In this document: piece after piece, positions 22,739 through 35,238 of the stretch
Layout of the letters: each line of letters opens with the position of its first letter
Numbering within the stretch: position 1 is the stretch's first letter
Assembly (NCBI GenBank): GCA_027924585.1
Contig: BSBM01000753.1
Span: 24,866,001 to 24,930,000, forward strand
DNA: 64,000 nt
Direction: 5' to 3'
Source: Larix kaempferi
Lineage: Eukaryota; Streptophyta; Pinopsida; Pinales; Pinaceae
Notes under the pieces: generated by a model
The model's database searches: none
What the model was told of the DNA's origin: nothing
The model's input: the letters and a program-made list of their open reading frames with translations, nothing else
Program-made: the position numbers and the translations under genes

Positions 22739-23490
22739 ATTCATTGAGGAAAAAATAACCCATCATTTTAAGAATCTGAAAGAGGTTTTTGTGAACAATC
22801 TATCTAGCTTCAGACCGTTTTGTTTTTAATTATTAACTAACGTGAAAATTGTGGCATGCATTTTACTAAACAGTTCATAGCTTGAATCTAAGCACAAGTT
22901 GTTTGAAAAATTTCATGTTGGCAAATTCATTACGGGAAAATGACTCATCATTTTAGGAACCTCGAAGAGGTTTTTGTGAACAATGTATCTAGATTCAGAC
23001 CTATGGCTTTGGTTTCAATTACTGACCAATGTGCATATTGTGGTGTGTAGCTTACTAAGCAGTTCATAGATTGACTCTGAGCATAATTTGTTTAAAAAAA
23101 TGCCATCTTGGCAAATTCATTATGGGTAAATAACCTATCATTTTAAGAATCTGAAAGAGGTTTTTGTGAACAATGAATCTAGCTTCGAACCTATGGTTTT
23201 GTTTTTAATTATTTACAAATGTACATACTATGGCCTTCATTTTACTAAGCAGTTCATACGTTGACTCTAAGCATAAGTTGTTTGAAAAACTGCATGTTGG
23301 TAGATTCATTACGGGAAAATGGCCCATCATTTTAAGAATCTAAAAGAGGTTTTTATCGAGAATGTATATAGCTTCAAACATATTGTTTTGTTTTCAATAA
23401 TTGACCAATGTGAAAAATATGGTGTGCATTTTACTAAGCATTTCATGGCTTGACTTTGAGCATATTAAGTTGTTTGAAAAACTGCCATCT
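22739..23490. repeat. Four tandem units of 186-190 bp
   Basis: Units start 'attcatt(gagg/acggg/atggg)' at 22739, 22925, 23115 and 23304. Each contains 'catcattttaagaatct', 'agaggtttttgtgaacaat' and 'ttactaagcagttcat'. Divergence between units is appreciable, so the array is old. Period is like that of many plant satellites, but only four units are present. Confidence 0.85.
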
Positions 23491-24423
23491 TGGCAATCTC
23501 GTGTTCTTCATCTATCTTATCCCTTGTGATCAGGTCTAAGAATAATCAAACAACAAGATCTGAATGGCTTACATGATTAGAACCATGTGAATAAGGGTGA
23601 TTCCATGAAGATGGGTAACTATTTTTGGCTAAATATGACGGTGAAAAATGGAAATTTTACCCATGTATTAAATTGAAGCCATCGAAACTCATATTTGCCA
23701 AATAAATTTTGACATGCGGTTGAAAAACGAAATGTAGAGAATTATGTTGGATTTCCAATGATATTTTTTTTGAAATATACCAATGCCATTTATCATGTTG
23801 AATTTTCATTTAATGAAACAAGTATACTTAAAAATCTGAAAATCAATTAACTAGTTTGTGTGTGTGCACGATAATTTAATCTTAAAGTAATAATTTAAAA
23901 AAATGAAATATGTGAGCATGATCTAGACAGAATGCACTAGTGCTTACATATTTTTATTTTTATTTTTCTTAAAAAATTATATTTATTATTATTTTTCGAA
24001 ACTGACCAATGAATATTGCAGTCGCATTTTGCACACATGTGTGTGTGTGTGCACGAAATATTTTGATTGTTTACATAATTTGAAAAACTAAAAATACCCT
24101 CTTGAAGAGCATCTGTTTATCTAGTGCTTGTGTATTTTTTCAAATTTTTTGGATGTGAATTTTGAATGTTGTGGATTTATCTTTGTGCTCAATCAAAGTT
24201 GTCGGCAGGGTTTCTTAGGGCAAGTTTTGTAGAAATTTAAAAACAAAAGACATACGAAGATAAAAATTCGTAAATTTTATGTATCTGGATAGAAGATTCA
24301 TTAACGAATCCAATGGTATCAAGTCCTCACATTAATGTGCATTTAATGACATGGTTTAACCCTCTGGAAGGTAAACAAAACTTTCATTTTGCAGTGAAAA
24401 GGGCTCTCGGCCTATTTTTTAAG
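23491..24423. other. AT-rich spacer
   Basis: No gene seen. It contains a short TG run near 24040 and a second 'tgtgtgtgtgcacga' word near 23860. It may hold the outer end of the transposon that carries gene F, but I found no terminal inverted repeat because the right end is outside the window. Confidence 0.4.
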
Positions 24424-24549
24424 CCCTCGATCGAGGGTTTAACAAGACCTCGATTGATGGTTTTAACAAGACCTCGATCGAGGTATGTTCAATCCATCGA
24501 TCGAGGTATTTGCTCGATCGAGGGTTTGTAAAATAAGCTCGATCGAGGG
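24424..24549. repeat. Cluster of six CTCGATCGAG palindromes
   Basis: Six copies lie within 126 bp: CCCTCGATCGAGGG 24424-24437 (perfect 14-bp palindrome), a decayed copy 24448-24460, CCTCGATCGAGG 24472-24483, a variant 24494-24506, and CTCGATCGAGGG at 24513-24524 and 24538-24549. They lie about 330 bp upstream of the start codon of gene F. Arrays of short palindromes near transposon ends often bind transposase. That role is inference here. Confidence 0.85.
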
Positions 24550-24640
24550 TTTGTCTATGTAAAAAAAAAACGAACCCGGGAAAGGAGTTGGGCAATTAAT
24601 GTTGCCAACTACCATTCCCTCATAAAAATATCAACCAACC

Positions 24641-24882
24641 TCTATATATTCAGCAAACAACTCATCAAAAACACTAATTTAACTCATTGCTAGTTTATTT
24701 TCAATTAGAGCTTTGTCATTTTGATGTTGTTGAATTAGAGCTTTGTCAGTTTGATATTGTTGAATTACAGCTCAATAGACATGTAATATTTCTTTGTAGA
24801 CATATTTCAAGATTTCATACTAACATATTGTTGTTTGTTATAACAATTTGAAGAAATTTTTGTTTGTTTTCATTGTAGATTG
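24641..24882 (+). promoter_or_regulatory. Likely promoter and leader of gene F
   Basis: TCTATATATTC at 24641-24651 is a fair TATA box. The leader has a 30-bp unit with 'aatta(g/c)agct' three times (24703, 24733, 24763). A T-rich run ending cattgtag at 24878, just before the ATG at 24883, looks like a 3' splice site, so a 5'-UTR intron is possible. No RNA evidence is available. Confidence 0.45.
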
Positions 24883-25042
24883 ATGGGGAGTCAAAGAAAA
24901 AGACAAAGGAAACATGCTAGACAACAAAATGACAATGAAGAGCATGAGAGGAATAGAGAACGAATAAGACAACAAAGAGCAAGCTTGAGAGAAGAAGAAG
25001 ATGCAAATTTGGTGCAACAAATTCTAATGGATGAGAACCAAG
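24883..25042 (+). pseudogene. Gene F exon 1 (transposase-like gene, N-terminus)
   Basis: Starts at the ATG at 24883 and encodes a short, strongly basic and then acidic N-terminus (GSQRKRQRKHARQQND, later LREEEDANLVQQIL). The frame runs to AACCAAG at 25042, followed by GTAAAT, a good donor. Splicing to TGTAG/GGAGAGATTATGG at 27050 gives an in-frame Gly (phase 1) and then RDYGQ. Element D interrupts 22 bp into exon 2. After D and one copy of its target duplication, the frame continues as TSHHGDQESHDP. The basic start would suit a nuclear, DNA-binding protein. I know no name for the family; the case for a transposase rests on the later exons. Confidence 0.65.
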
Positions 25043-27049
25043 GTAAATTATTGAATTACATGCTATCATAATTTAAATATTATGCTACATAATTTACAAA
25101 ATTAGTAAGAATTTTCCAATAAATTTAACTAAATTTCATAATTTAATTTGTTTCATATTTATTTGTAATAATAAATTCTTATTTATTTCATCCATTTGTT
25201 ATTTAAATTTCAAAGTTTGCAACAATTTTTATGTTAAATGAACAATTTCAGATGGCTAACAAATGTTATTGGAACAATTTTCAAATGAAATATGTACATT
25301 TAGATTCTATTTTCATGTTAATATGTACATATTTTTAACTATTTTCAAATTATTGCATAGTTGCTAACAATTTTCAAATTATTTCAAAGTTACTAACAAT
25401 TAGCAATTTTCAAATTATTTCAAAGTTGCTAACAATTTTCAATTTTATTGTCCAACAATTTTCAAATCAAATGTACATTTGGATTCTATTTTACAGTTAA
25501 AATGTATGTACATATTAACTATTTTCAAATTTCTAAGTTACTAACAATTTTCAATGTTATTAGAATAATTTTCAAATTAAATGTACACTTGGACACTATT
25601 TTGAAGTTAAAATGTACATGTTTAACTAATTGCAATTTTCTAAGTTACTAACAATTTCAAGTTAAATGTAATTTCAATCTTGTTTTGTTATTTGTTAAAA
25701 AAATATAAATGCATAGCCTCAATGTGAGCTCCAAGTATCAACATTTGTTGATTGAAATAACAATTAATATCTAATTTTAACTTACCTTCATTTTATTTGA
25801 AATGAACATTATGATAGTTATGTATTAGTTAGAAAATTTAACTTGAAAACAAATGAATGAATATTTTCATAGTTATGGTGGTTGACAATATTTTCATACT
25901 GATGGTGGTTGGCAATATTTTAATAGTTATGAATATTTGAAAACAAATGAATGTTCAAAGAGCTAAATTATAATGTTTACTTTAAAAAAATTCCATTTAA
26001 AAGTTCCATCTATCACATACTTTTATTTACATAACATGACATCACCAAGATAATCATGTGTATTTTTTATGGTTTTTGTTGAGACTATTTTCAAAAATCT
26101 TTGAGGTTGAATTTCTATAAGGATTTTAATGGGTGCAATGTTGTAAATTTGAGAGAAATGTGTTTTTGTTGAGACTATTTATTTAAATTTCTCAGGTTTA
26201 TAATCAAACCAACTTACACTTCAAAATATTTTCATAGTTAATGTATTTCCAATTCATGTACCAATTTTTTCTATGCATTAATGTAGGGATAAGTTAACTT
26301 TTTTTTCCTATAGTAGGTATATAATTTATATTTCGAAAATTTTAACAATTTTCAAGTTAAATTGATAGTTATGTATAATTAGTTGGAAAATTCAATTCAC
26401 ACTCAATTTTCAATTTCTCAATTTCTACATTAAATTTCAAGTTACTAGCAATTTTAAAGTTCAATGCACAAGTATATCAAGTTATTAATAATTATTTTGA
26501 GTTAAATATATATATTCCATTTTCAAACTTTACTAGCAATTCTCAAACTAAATGTACAATTTCAAGTTACATGTACATATTTAGTTATTTTGAAATTAAG
26601 TTACAAACAATTTTCTTGTTTTAATATATTTTCAATACTTGTACCGAATTTTTCTCAAGTCACTAGCAAATTTCAATTTGTTAATTTACATGTAACAAAT
26701 TTCAAGTTACTAACAATTTTAAAGTTAAATGTACAAGTTACTACCAATTTCAAGTTACAAGCAATTTCAAACTTTACTTCTAGAACAATTCTCAAGTAAT
26801 TAAGTTAGCAATTTCAAGTGACATGCAATTTCAAACTTTAGTAGCAATTTCAAATTTCAAGTCACTAGCAATTTCAATTTTTACTTAGAACAATTCTCAA
26901 GCTAAATGTATTAGTTGAAAAATTCAATTCACATGCAATTTTCAATTTTTCAATTTCCACATCAAATTTCAAGTTACTAGCAATTTTAAAGTTCAATGCA
27001 CAACTATCAAGTAACCAATTTTCAATTTGTTAATTTATATGTTGTGTAG
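25043..27049 (+). other. Gene F intron 1, full of decayed short repeats
   Basis: GT-AG intron of 2007 bp (GTAAAT ... TTGTGTAG). Its interior is built from very many variants of 'aacaattttcaa', 'caagttactagcaatttc' and 'ttaaatgtacat', a degenerate simple array over about 1.8 kb. No coding content. Confidence 0.65.
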
Positions 27050-27071
27050 GGAGAGATTATGGTCAGACGTC
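27050..27071 (+). pseudogene. Gene F exon 2, first 22 bp before element D
   Basis: After the acceptor TAG at 27047-27049, GG AGA GAT TAT GGT CAG ACGTC reads on from exon 1 in frame. The last five bases, ACGTC, are the left target duplication of element D; the right copy is ACATC at 49127-49131. Confidence 0.65.
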
Positions 27072-27976
27072 TCTTACACCTAAAATATTCCCATCATGAA
27101 ATTCAGTGTATACACCCCTGGATTTACCTTGATTGAGTGATTGACCTGGAAGGATTTGTACCCATTTGTACTAGATTTTGAGAGGTCGTCGCAGGTTGCA
27201 CTCATGTAACATGCGATGTCGCAGCTTGTTCTATTGCAGGGTGCACCGATGTCAGTTAATAGATAAAAATATCCCTTCGAGCCCCTTCTCGAAGCTTGCT
27301 GACTTGGGACCCTATCCCTGACCTCTTGGGAGAGCCGGCACTCAATTCCTAACCCCTTGGAAGGATCCCTTAGGCCTCTCCTATCATATCTCAACGTATC
27401 CTATCCATACCATATCCACTTAGTCCTATTTAAATAAAGCTCACTCCCGTCCCAAAGGAGGAAGTCTATGGTACTCTTATGCTGGTGAAATCAAGCCCAA
27501 TAGATCTAACACTCTAGCTTGGGAAACATCCACTTATCTCTAGGAGCTTTGGCATGGCTTGTCGGAAGGAGCTTGTGGCGTTAAGGCTACGGTTGTAATC
27601 CTCTTTTATATTGTACTCCTCACTTTTCAATACAGTTAATATAATTGCTTTCCATAAATGTTGTCACCTCGATGATGGTTAGAGTTTTCCTCCTTAACTG
27701 TTAACTTAGATCTATCATATGAGATATATGCTTTCACTTCTCGTGGTCTGTTATATGTTCAATAGGGTTTAGCTACCTGCTATCTTGTAGCATTGGAGCA
27801 TTGGATCAATGAAGGAGAAAGGGATCTACAAATCTAAGGTAAACGATCTACCCTTTCCTTTGTATTTCTATACAATCTAGGAAAGTATTTTATGTTATGT
27901 CTTATTTGTTCTAGACTTACGTTAAGCTAGGGAGATCAGGCCTTGAGTCTGCTCTTGGTAGATTGTCCACAAAACA
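27072..27976 (+). repeat. Element D left LTR
   Basis: 905 bp; starts TCTTACACC (TGTTACACC in the right copy) and ends CCACAAAACA. It contains 'gtcgcaggttgcactcatg' and 'tgcgatgtcgcagc' words. Confidence 0.9.
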
Positions 27977-30089
27977 AATCTGGCAACCATACTGGGGAAT
28001 GCTTCTTGTTCTGTAGTTGTCAATCTGGGAGTCATTTTCAGTTGATTGCTTAACACAAGCCTTTTATTTGTCATTTGCTTCTTGAGTTGATTTCACTATC
28101 AGATCTCAATCTTGAAGACTCTAATCTGCTTCCTCTAAGTTTGTACTACTCATTTTCAAACCATTTCATAGTTCATTGCTTGGAGATTGGATTCATTTTT
28201 TAACTTAGATCTATCATGTTGCACCTGGTTAGTGAAAACAAAGCGACATTGTGTCATTCCTGGTCTTTCTTCTTTGTCTATTGGACACTCGTCATAGTCC
28301 TTTCATTGGTATACTGCGACACCGTCGCACTCCCTGCATTGGTGAACTACAACGCCGCACTATGTACAAGCACAGAGTGCGCCGATTTGCTGAATTTGGC
28401 ATGCAGACATCCCCTCTCCATTTGTTAATCTGAGCTTTGGTTTGTTGTATGAACTCCTTATGTGCTGCAAGATCCAGCCAGAGATCCCACCTTTGATTTG
28501 TGTGTTGAGTGTTTGGTTTTGTTTTGATTGATTTTGGGTTTCGTCTTGGACAAGTCTAAGAACCGGTAGTGGCGAATACTCTTGTCTCCTCCACCTTCAT
28601 CTGCTCACCCTTGCATTTCCTCCTCTCCTTAACTGATCTAGTTACTGCATTAGATTAGCTCTCATACCTCATTTACATTATTTTTTGAGCTTTGCTTGCT
28701 TGGTTTGCTTGCTACTGTCTGATTTTGAGTCTCATGTGTCTTTCAGTCTGATTGAATGCTTATTTTTTCTTGAGTTTTCTGAGTGCACTGAGTGCTGCAA
28801 GTAGTGTTTTATTTTCAGTAATTTACATCTGAAAGCGTAGTTGTTATCAAGTTAATATTTTGATGCATCCATTGAAAAGTTAAAAGTGCTTCTTTCCCAT
28901 CATTTCTCAAGCATTGTTGTAGAAAATTGTTCGTGCATTGGAATGTTTTACTTATGCATCTTTTGGAAAAATTGAATGAATGTGTGATCACTTGTGTTTC
29001 TCTTGGATTATGAGCTTCTCATTTCCTCAAAAAATCCAAAGTATATTTAAATTTTTGCAAAATTAGTTCCATGCTAAGGAAAGGTAGATGCATTTTTTAT
29101 TTTCATTGCTTTTACGCCATTGAAAGTGAAATTGAAAATCTTGCATACTCCATCTTAGAACGCTCTCTTTTCGTTACCTAGCATCATTTTTGTTTTGAAA
29201 AGGAAAAAATGTTGTGATTTGGATTAGTAGTGTTGTGATTTTTTTGCGTTTCTCACAAAAATGAAAAGAATGCTTTTATAGTCAAACTTGTTTGAATTGG
29301 GAATTATTGCATTTGCTTTGGTAAAATTGTTGGAAAGAAAAAGTTTTCTCCCTCCCATAGGTAGCATTCATTGAAAGAAAAGCATACTTCGTGCATGTAG
29401 TTAGGTCCTACATTATGTTTCCGATTATGTACTCACCTCATGCATTCACCTAACCGTCCAGATAAAACTAACGGTAGAACTAGATAAAAAAATTTAGCAA
29501 CTTGTGTGTAAGCTAGAGACGTGAACTGACATTGTTAAGCATGGTAGCTGTCGTTATTTGCCAGAACTGTATACCGGGGTTATTATAGACTTCCACGTAC
29601 TTATCGGTATATCGAGCTCCTTCACGTACCCACCAAGTACCATAATACGTACTTGGCATATATCGAAGGGTGTATCATGTACTCGGTAGTATACCGAAAG
29701 GTCTGTTTCCGAACGGTTGTGCAGTAGACAACACCACTACGGATTTGAGCTCCCACCTACCTTGCATATATCAGGAGACATCACTAGGATTCCTAAAACA
29801 AACTAAGTTAACCATTTGGCCATCTTGGAAAAGCAATACACCGAGAACAACACTCAAGGAGATTAGCACACACGTACTGTCTAGGTAATCGGGTATGCAT
29901 GCAAGGGTATAGTCCCAATCCTCCTTGTCGCGTCATATTGTTGGATCGTGTAGTATATAGTGGTTTGCGATGCCTTGATAATCCTGTGAGGTTCCAGACT
30001 TTGAATCCACTCTATCACATAAGTCTGCTTGTTGCCTTAGTTTGTGTAGGGTTTTGTTTGGTTTGCTTTTCTTTTAGCTTGCCTTAGGA
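27977..30089 (+). other. Element D PBS and 5' leader
   Basis: Four bases after the LTR, TGGCAACCATACTGGGGAAT (27981-28000) is the probable PBS. It resembles the plant tRNA-Asp-type gypsy PBS (TGGCGCCGTTGCCGGGGA) with several changes. The leader is about 2.1 kb and has no gene. It contains a 'ctgcgacaccgtcgcactcc' region near 28314 and a cluster of 'accg-(a/c)gg-tat-accg' words at 29570-29700. Confidence 0.55.
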
Positions 30090-32850
30090 GAAACCTTTTT
30101 GTTTCAGTCACTCTGGCTGACTTTCCTTGGACAAGGTCCCGTTGAATCCAAAATTTGCCACTCAAATATCCCCTTAACCAGGAGGTAATTTCGAGGGTAA
30201 GGAAGGATCCACATGATAGGTTCGGGTCACAAGAAGTGGAAAACCCCACTCTAAATATTGGAGGACATTTGTTTCCAAATTCTCCTCCAGATTCACCCAC
30301 CTCTAATCCCCCGTAAGATGAAGAAGCACAAATCCCAACTTCACAAGACTTATCTCCCATTGCACCAGGAGAGCCTGGATCATTGGAATGGACAAATCAA
30401 CCCCAGGATGACCCCACAACAGTTGTTTGTCCTTCAACAGCTTATTGGACATCTTCTATCGGTCACCCAGTGGCCCATTTTGCCATCTCACCCCCACCCA
30501 TTCAGGCTAGTCCTGACGATCACTTGACACCTTATCGTGAGCAATTGGCTCATTCACATGCCATGGATGAGGAGTTTCGAAGTTGGAACTTTCGAATAAG
30601 GTTCGACGGCCGACCAGCTCTTTATCTTTTGAGTCACCGAAATCATCCACACAACACGCGACCACTACTGAAACTGGTCAACCATCCATCCCTGCACATG
30701 TATCTCCTAGACAAGAGACCAATTCGGTACTTCCTACTACCCAAACTATTGAACAACAACAGTCCAACACACCTGTCACTACCGCATTTACTTTACTAGT
30801 TTCTCCCCCACCTCAAAATTTGAGAGGAGGATACTCCATTCCCACAGATTATATCATTGTTAACGTTACTACTACGGTAGCTAATCAACAACCTATGTTG
30901 GTTCAACCTTTGTATAGTGTTAATCCTGTTGTGGCTGGGGGGAAACCCCCATTTCCTAACCATAACGTAGGCGGTGGAATCTCCAATGGACCTCCTGTTG
31001 GACCTTCCCAACCCACTAGACCATCCACCATGGGATTATCTCATGTTGGGGGGCCATCCAATGTAACTAAACCCTCATGGATTCAAGTGTATCCAGGTTC
31101 CTTTAACCTTGCACTCGGTCAATCCAATCCCGGAAATGCACCATTCGGGATACCCTATCCCGGAAATCCTTACACTCTATGGGGGAAACAACCCGTTTTA
31201 CAACATGGACCCCAACCAACTCTCCCTCAAGCACCGCCACCCCTGATCGGTCCCCCCACCACCTCCTAGCAGAGGCAATGGGCCCCCACCCAACTTTGGA
31301 GGAGGCGGACCTCTCCCTTCTAGAGAAGGTCCAACTCAATTTACCAACAACGGCCCCCACCCTTCTGGCGGTGACGGGAATGGTCCACCACCCCCCCGAG
31401 GTAGAGGCAGTGGAGGAACACCCTATTATGGTGGGGGAGGACACTTCCTTTCGGACGGTGGAGGTGGTCCACCACCCCCTCCAGGCGGAGGCGGGTGGCA
31501 GATCTAATTACTATGGTGGTGGAGACCCTCATCCTTCCGACGGCAGAGGTGGTGGGGGACCCCATCCTTTTAATGATGGAGATGGTCCACCACCCCCTCC
31601 AAGTGGAGGCAGTGGTGGGCCACCTTATTATGTTTATGGACCCCCAACTCCCCCCGGCGGTGGCGGCGGACCTCGACCACCTCCCGGTGGTGGAGGTGGA
31701 ACCCCACCTTATTGGAATGGACCACCTTATGGTGGCTGACCCCCTTACGGTCTGGGCGGCACACCCCCCTATGGTCAGTTTCCTCTGTGGTCACCCTTTA
31801 ATTAGTCGATACGAGGTCCTACCAGTCCTTACATGCCTTATCAATACTACCAATACCCGCAACCTAATCAACAGCTGCCCTTTTTGGATACTTTGGACCT
31901 AGCTGATCTATCTCGACTAACGAACGACCCCATCTACCATGGAACTAACTGGTCCCCGATTTTGGTGAAACTTATGTCGGATATCCCCAAGTTTGATGGC
32001 AAGCCAAACGAGGATCCTAAACACCATGTGATGACATACCATTTATGGTGTTCATCCAACTCTCTGATGAACAACTTGATCCATCTGATATTATTTCAGC
32101 GAACTCTCACTGGTTCGGCTGCCAAGTGGTATATCGAACTACCACCTCATTCTTTTCATGATTTTGGTTCTCTTGATATGAACTTTTTGACTCATTTCCA
32201 ACTGCCTATACGGTACGAAACTGGTACAGACCTTCTCACCTCTCTCCACCAAAATACCGCTACTCATATCTCTACTAATATAAATGAGTGCCGGAGGAGA
32301 AGACACTTGATTAAGGCTCCCATTCCAAACCAACTCTTAGCAAATTGGTTTACGAAGTCTCTCATCCCTCACATAGCTCAAGATGTTTCCATGGGTGGTG
32401 CTGTCACTGAAGAAAAAGCTATCGCTCGTGCCCATTACCTAGACTTGGTCTATGCTCAATCGGGCACACTGTTTGAAATTCTTCTTGACACACCCCGCGA
32501 CACTTATGACCCCACAAAACCTCTTAAGGGACCCCAAACTGATGGCATCATTGGATCCCTTACCACCAAGCCTGCTCCTCCAAACTGATGGCATCATTGG
32601 ATCCCTTACCACCCAGCCTGCTCCTAACAATGTTGGATCATCAAACCTTCATGGTTCCTCCCCATTACCAACTCAAGTTGGGCACAACACCACCAAATCG
32701 ACCACTCCTGTTGTAAATGAAGAGGTGAATTCTGTCCAATCAGCTTCATCTCAGAAGTCCGACGGCAAGAAGAAGAACAAAGGGAAACCTAAGAATTCTT
32801 CTACCCAACAGGAACAAAAGAGCACTCCTGATGATACCAAATAGAAACGG
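30090..32850 (+). pseudogene. Element D gag, with a long Gly/Pro-rich middle
   Basis: Three parts spread over shifting frames. The N-terminal part (about 30090-31270) has Pro/Ser/Thr-rich text with PQDDPTTVVCPSTAYW and GGPSNVTKPSWIQ. The middle (about 31270-31740) is Gly/Pro-rich, with many GGGG and PPPPP runs and YYGGGDPHPSDGRGGGG. The capsid-type domain (31833-32588) has LSRLTNDPIYHGTNW, MSDIPKFDGKPNEDP, LTGSAAKWYIELP and FLTHFQLPIRYETGTDLLTS, which is a clear retrotransposon gag domain. The C-terminal linker is Lys-rich (KKKNKGKPKNSS). Several stops and frame changes exist. Confidence 0.85.
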
Positions 32851-32930
32851 AAGCTAAAGTATCCTTGTTTACTATGCCAAGATGATCACTTCTCCAAAGC
32901 ATGTCCCCATAGAGACGAAGTCCAAAATAT
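32845..32930 (+). pseudogene. Element D gag zinc knuckle
   Basis: Just after a stop at the end of the Lys-rich linker, the sequence reads KLKYPCLLCQDDHFSKACPH, a CX2CX4HX4C knuckle (C-LL-C-QDDH-FSKA-C). It would bind element RNA for packaging. Confidence 0.75.
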
Positions 32931-33435
32931 TCTTAGGGGTAAACCAACTCCCGCAGTCCTTAACGATCCATTTCCCACTCAAAACCAGCAGATGATTGCT
33001 CAACCTACCTCAGCCCAGGGGGAACCATTCAATATTGCGCATGTTCTCATGGTGCATAATGAGACGATCACTTTGAACACTCGCTCGCGATCATATGAAT
33101 CGGTCCCTTTGAAGGAACCTATTGGAAGTAATACTGAAAAAGCTTCCAACTCTTTACCTGATGTCACTGTACCATCAACTTCTCTCACCATTGAGAAGCC
33201 ATCCTTAGATTATATATTGCGACTGCCCAAGAGCATGATTCAAAAAGTTGTTTTCAATCCTAATGCTCGGGCAGCACAGAATTACAATATCGTAGAGGAC
33301 TTGGCACAAGATCCTTGCGCCATGTCCACACTGGAATTTTTGCAGAATTGTCCCAATCAATGCAAAACTCTCCTTACAGCAATCATTTCAGTTGACCCTG
33401 ATTCTTTGAATACCATCATGTTCCAACTTGACTAA

Positions 33436-33840
33436 TTCAAGCCAAGGCTTTCCCATCAGCTCGCATTCCAAGTAGCTGAGAACATTGCTAGGAAAATTGT
33501 CCATCATACCCTTTTGGATGAAGGTGCCTCTACTTCTGTCATGTCGATCGCCTGTTGGAGATCCATTGGCTCTCTCGAATTGAATCATTCTCCTACCACG
33601 TTGAAAGCATTCGATGAGCGTGGCTTTCAACCTCATGGGATCATACAAGCTCTCGCAGTTGAGTTGGGCGAAAAGACCGTAACCATTAATGTGGAAGTAG
33701 TCTCGGCCCCGATATATTATAATATCTTGCTTGTTCACAATTGGTTTTACGCCATGCAGGCAGTAGCATCTTCAGTATTCCGCATAGTACAATCCCCCCA
33801 TCAAGGATGAATTATTACTGTCGACCAATTTGATTTTTGC
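33436..33840 (+). pseudogene. Element D aspartic protease
   Basis: The frame contains LLDEGASTSVMS, the place of the retropepsin D(S/T)GA triad, here DEGA. It is followed by LKAFDERGFQPHGII and YNILLVHNWFYAM, which correspond to the usual 'YNxLLGRxWxH' flap-side motif. The second Gly of that motif is lost (LVHNW for LGRPW). It is separated by a stop from the upstream frame (32992-33435), which is a linker without recognised domains. Confidence 0.75.
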
Positions 33841-34299
33841 ACACCGGACACTACTACTCATCCTGGTGACCATGTTCCTTCCATTGGACAAATGTCAAAA
33901 CAGTATGAGAGTATAGGGGTTGTCCTTTTGAAAGATTCATCTCTCATGGGCATTTTTCCAACTTCGGACCCCCCTAATCATGTTGCCTCGGTGAACATGA
34001 TTTCCATAGAGATTTCATCTCACTCCACTGATACTTGGCTTGTACCTTACGAAGCCACAACACACCGGATTGGAAATGCAATGCCTCTTTCACCCATTGA
34101 ACGCATTTACGAGGCTATCCAATCAGCACCGGAGGACCACTTAACTATGTCCTCCCGATCCTGTTCTCTACGATAGGCATCATCTCTACCTGATCTCTTA
34201 CTTCGAACTTTTCATTCAGACGAGTCCATTATGGAAGTTATGAATGTTGATGATGGTCCGTGATATGACCTCCACCATAGGTCATCTTTTCTTCCTCAT

Positions 34300-34635
34300 T
34301 TGGAGTACATAGAGGACAACATTAGCACCATCTTTTCATCGGATATCTACCCATCCCCTCATTCCCCCATACTCACATGTCTTTCAGACACTGAGGGAAA
34401 CTTGGCCAACACTGAGCCTACCACCCCAGTAGACATTTTGGTGAAACCTGGTGTAATGGAACACATTCGCATAGGCCAGAAGTGTTCCCCTGAAGAAATA
34501 GCTATTGGTACAGCCTTATTCAAGTGATTTCGAGATGTATTCGCTTGCTCCTATGAGGAGATGCCTGGGATAGACCCCGTGATTGTTTCTCATGAAATAA
34601 AACCCTATCCCAACATCAAACCTATACGTCAAAAG
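34300..34635 (+). pseudogene. Element D RT, N-terminal part before element C
   Basis: Reads into the start of gypsy RT: FAWSYEEMPG-like residues (here FACSYEEMPG), DPVIVSHEIKPYPNIKPIRQK, in the frame after a stop at about 34527. The frame is cut at 34635 by element C, and RT resumes at 41277 with LQPVHPQKTVT. Confidence 0.8.
34631..34635. other. Target-site duplication of element C
   Basis: AAAAG at 34631-34635 and again at 41272-41276, a perfect 5-bp duplication inside the RT gene of element D. Confidence 0.9.
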
Positions 34636-35238
34636 TGTTAATTTTTCAGAATTTACTTCAATTTGATCTAGGATCTTAACTGAGAGAACAACATGTACAG
34701 CATATCTACAGCATATCAATCATGGACACAATAATGCAAGCACACAAGAGACATAGAGTTTACTTGGGGAAAACCATAAAGGTGAAAAACTTCAATAAAT
34801 TCCTCAGAGATAGATAGAGCAATGATACAACCCAAGAATAAGAGATAGACATCTCCTAGCAGCAGCTTCTCCTCCTCCACAAGTGTGCCACTCTTTCGAG
34901 AGTGTGACAGAGAATAGAATGATCAAATAGAGTGCCTCTCACACTCTATTTATACTTGACTTGACTTGCCTAATAACCTTTACTAGGTCGCCCTTAACTT
35001 AACCACATAACATAATGCTAACTAGGCCGACCCCCAATAGGGTGGTCTAAAAACCCTTTGACCCACATGACTTATACAGGGCCGACCCCAACAAGGTGGT
35101 CTAATAACCCATCAAGTATAAGTTACAATGCTTACAATATAAATGACGACACTTCCATATAGAGGAATAATAACATCTCTATAGGAATACAATATACATA
35201 TATGTGAAATACATTCCGAAGTTACATATACATCAACA
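34636..35238 (-). repeat. Element C 3' LTR
   Basis: 603 bp, plus-strand tgttaatttttcag to acatcaaca. It is followed by the purine tract complement ctccctcttaactagg (35239-35254), the same tract as in A and B. Confidence 0.92.

Noticed and set aside
30796-31794. Several minus-strand frames opposite element D gag
   Set aside because: Mirror frames of a Gly/Pro-rich GC-biased tract, which avoids stops on both strands; no motif.
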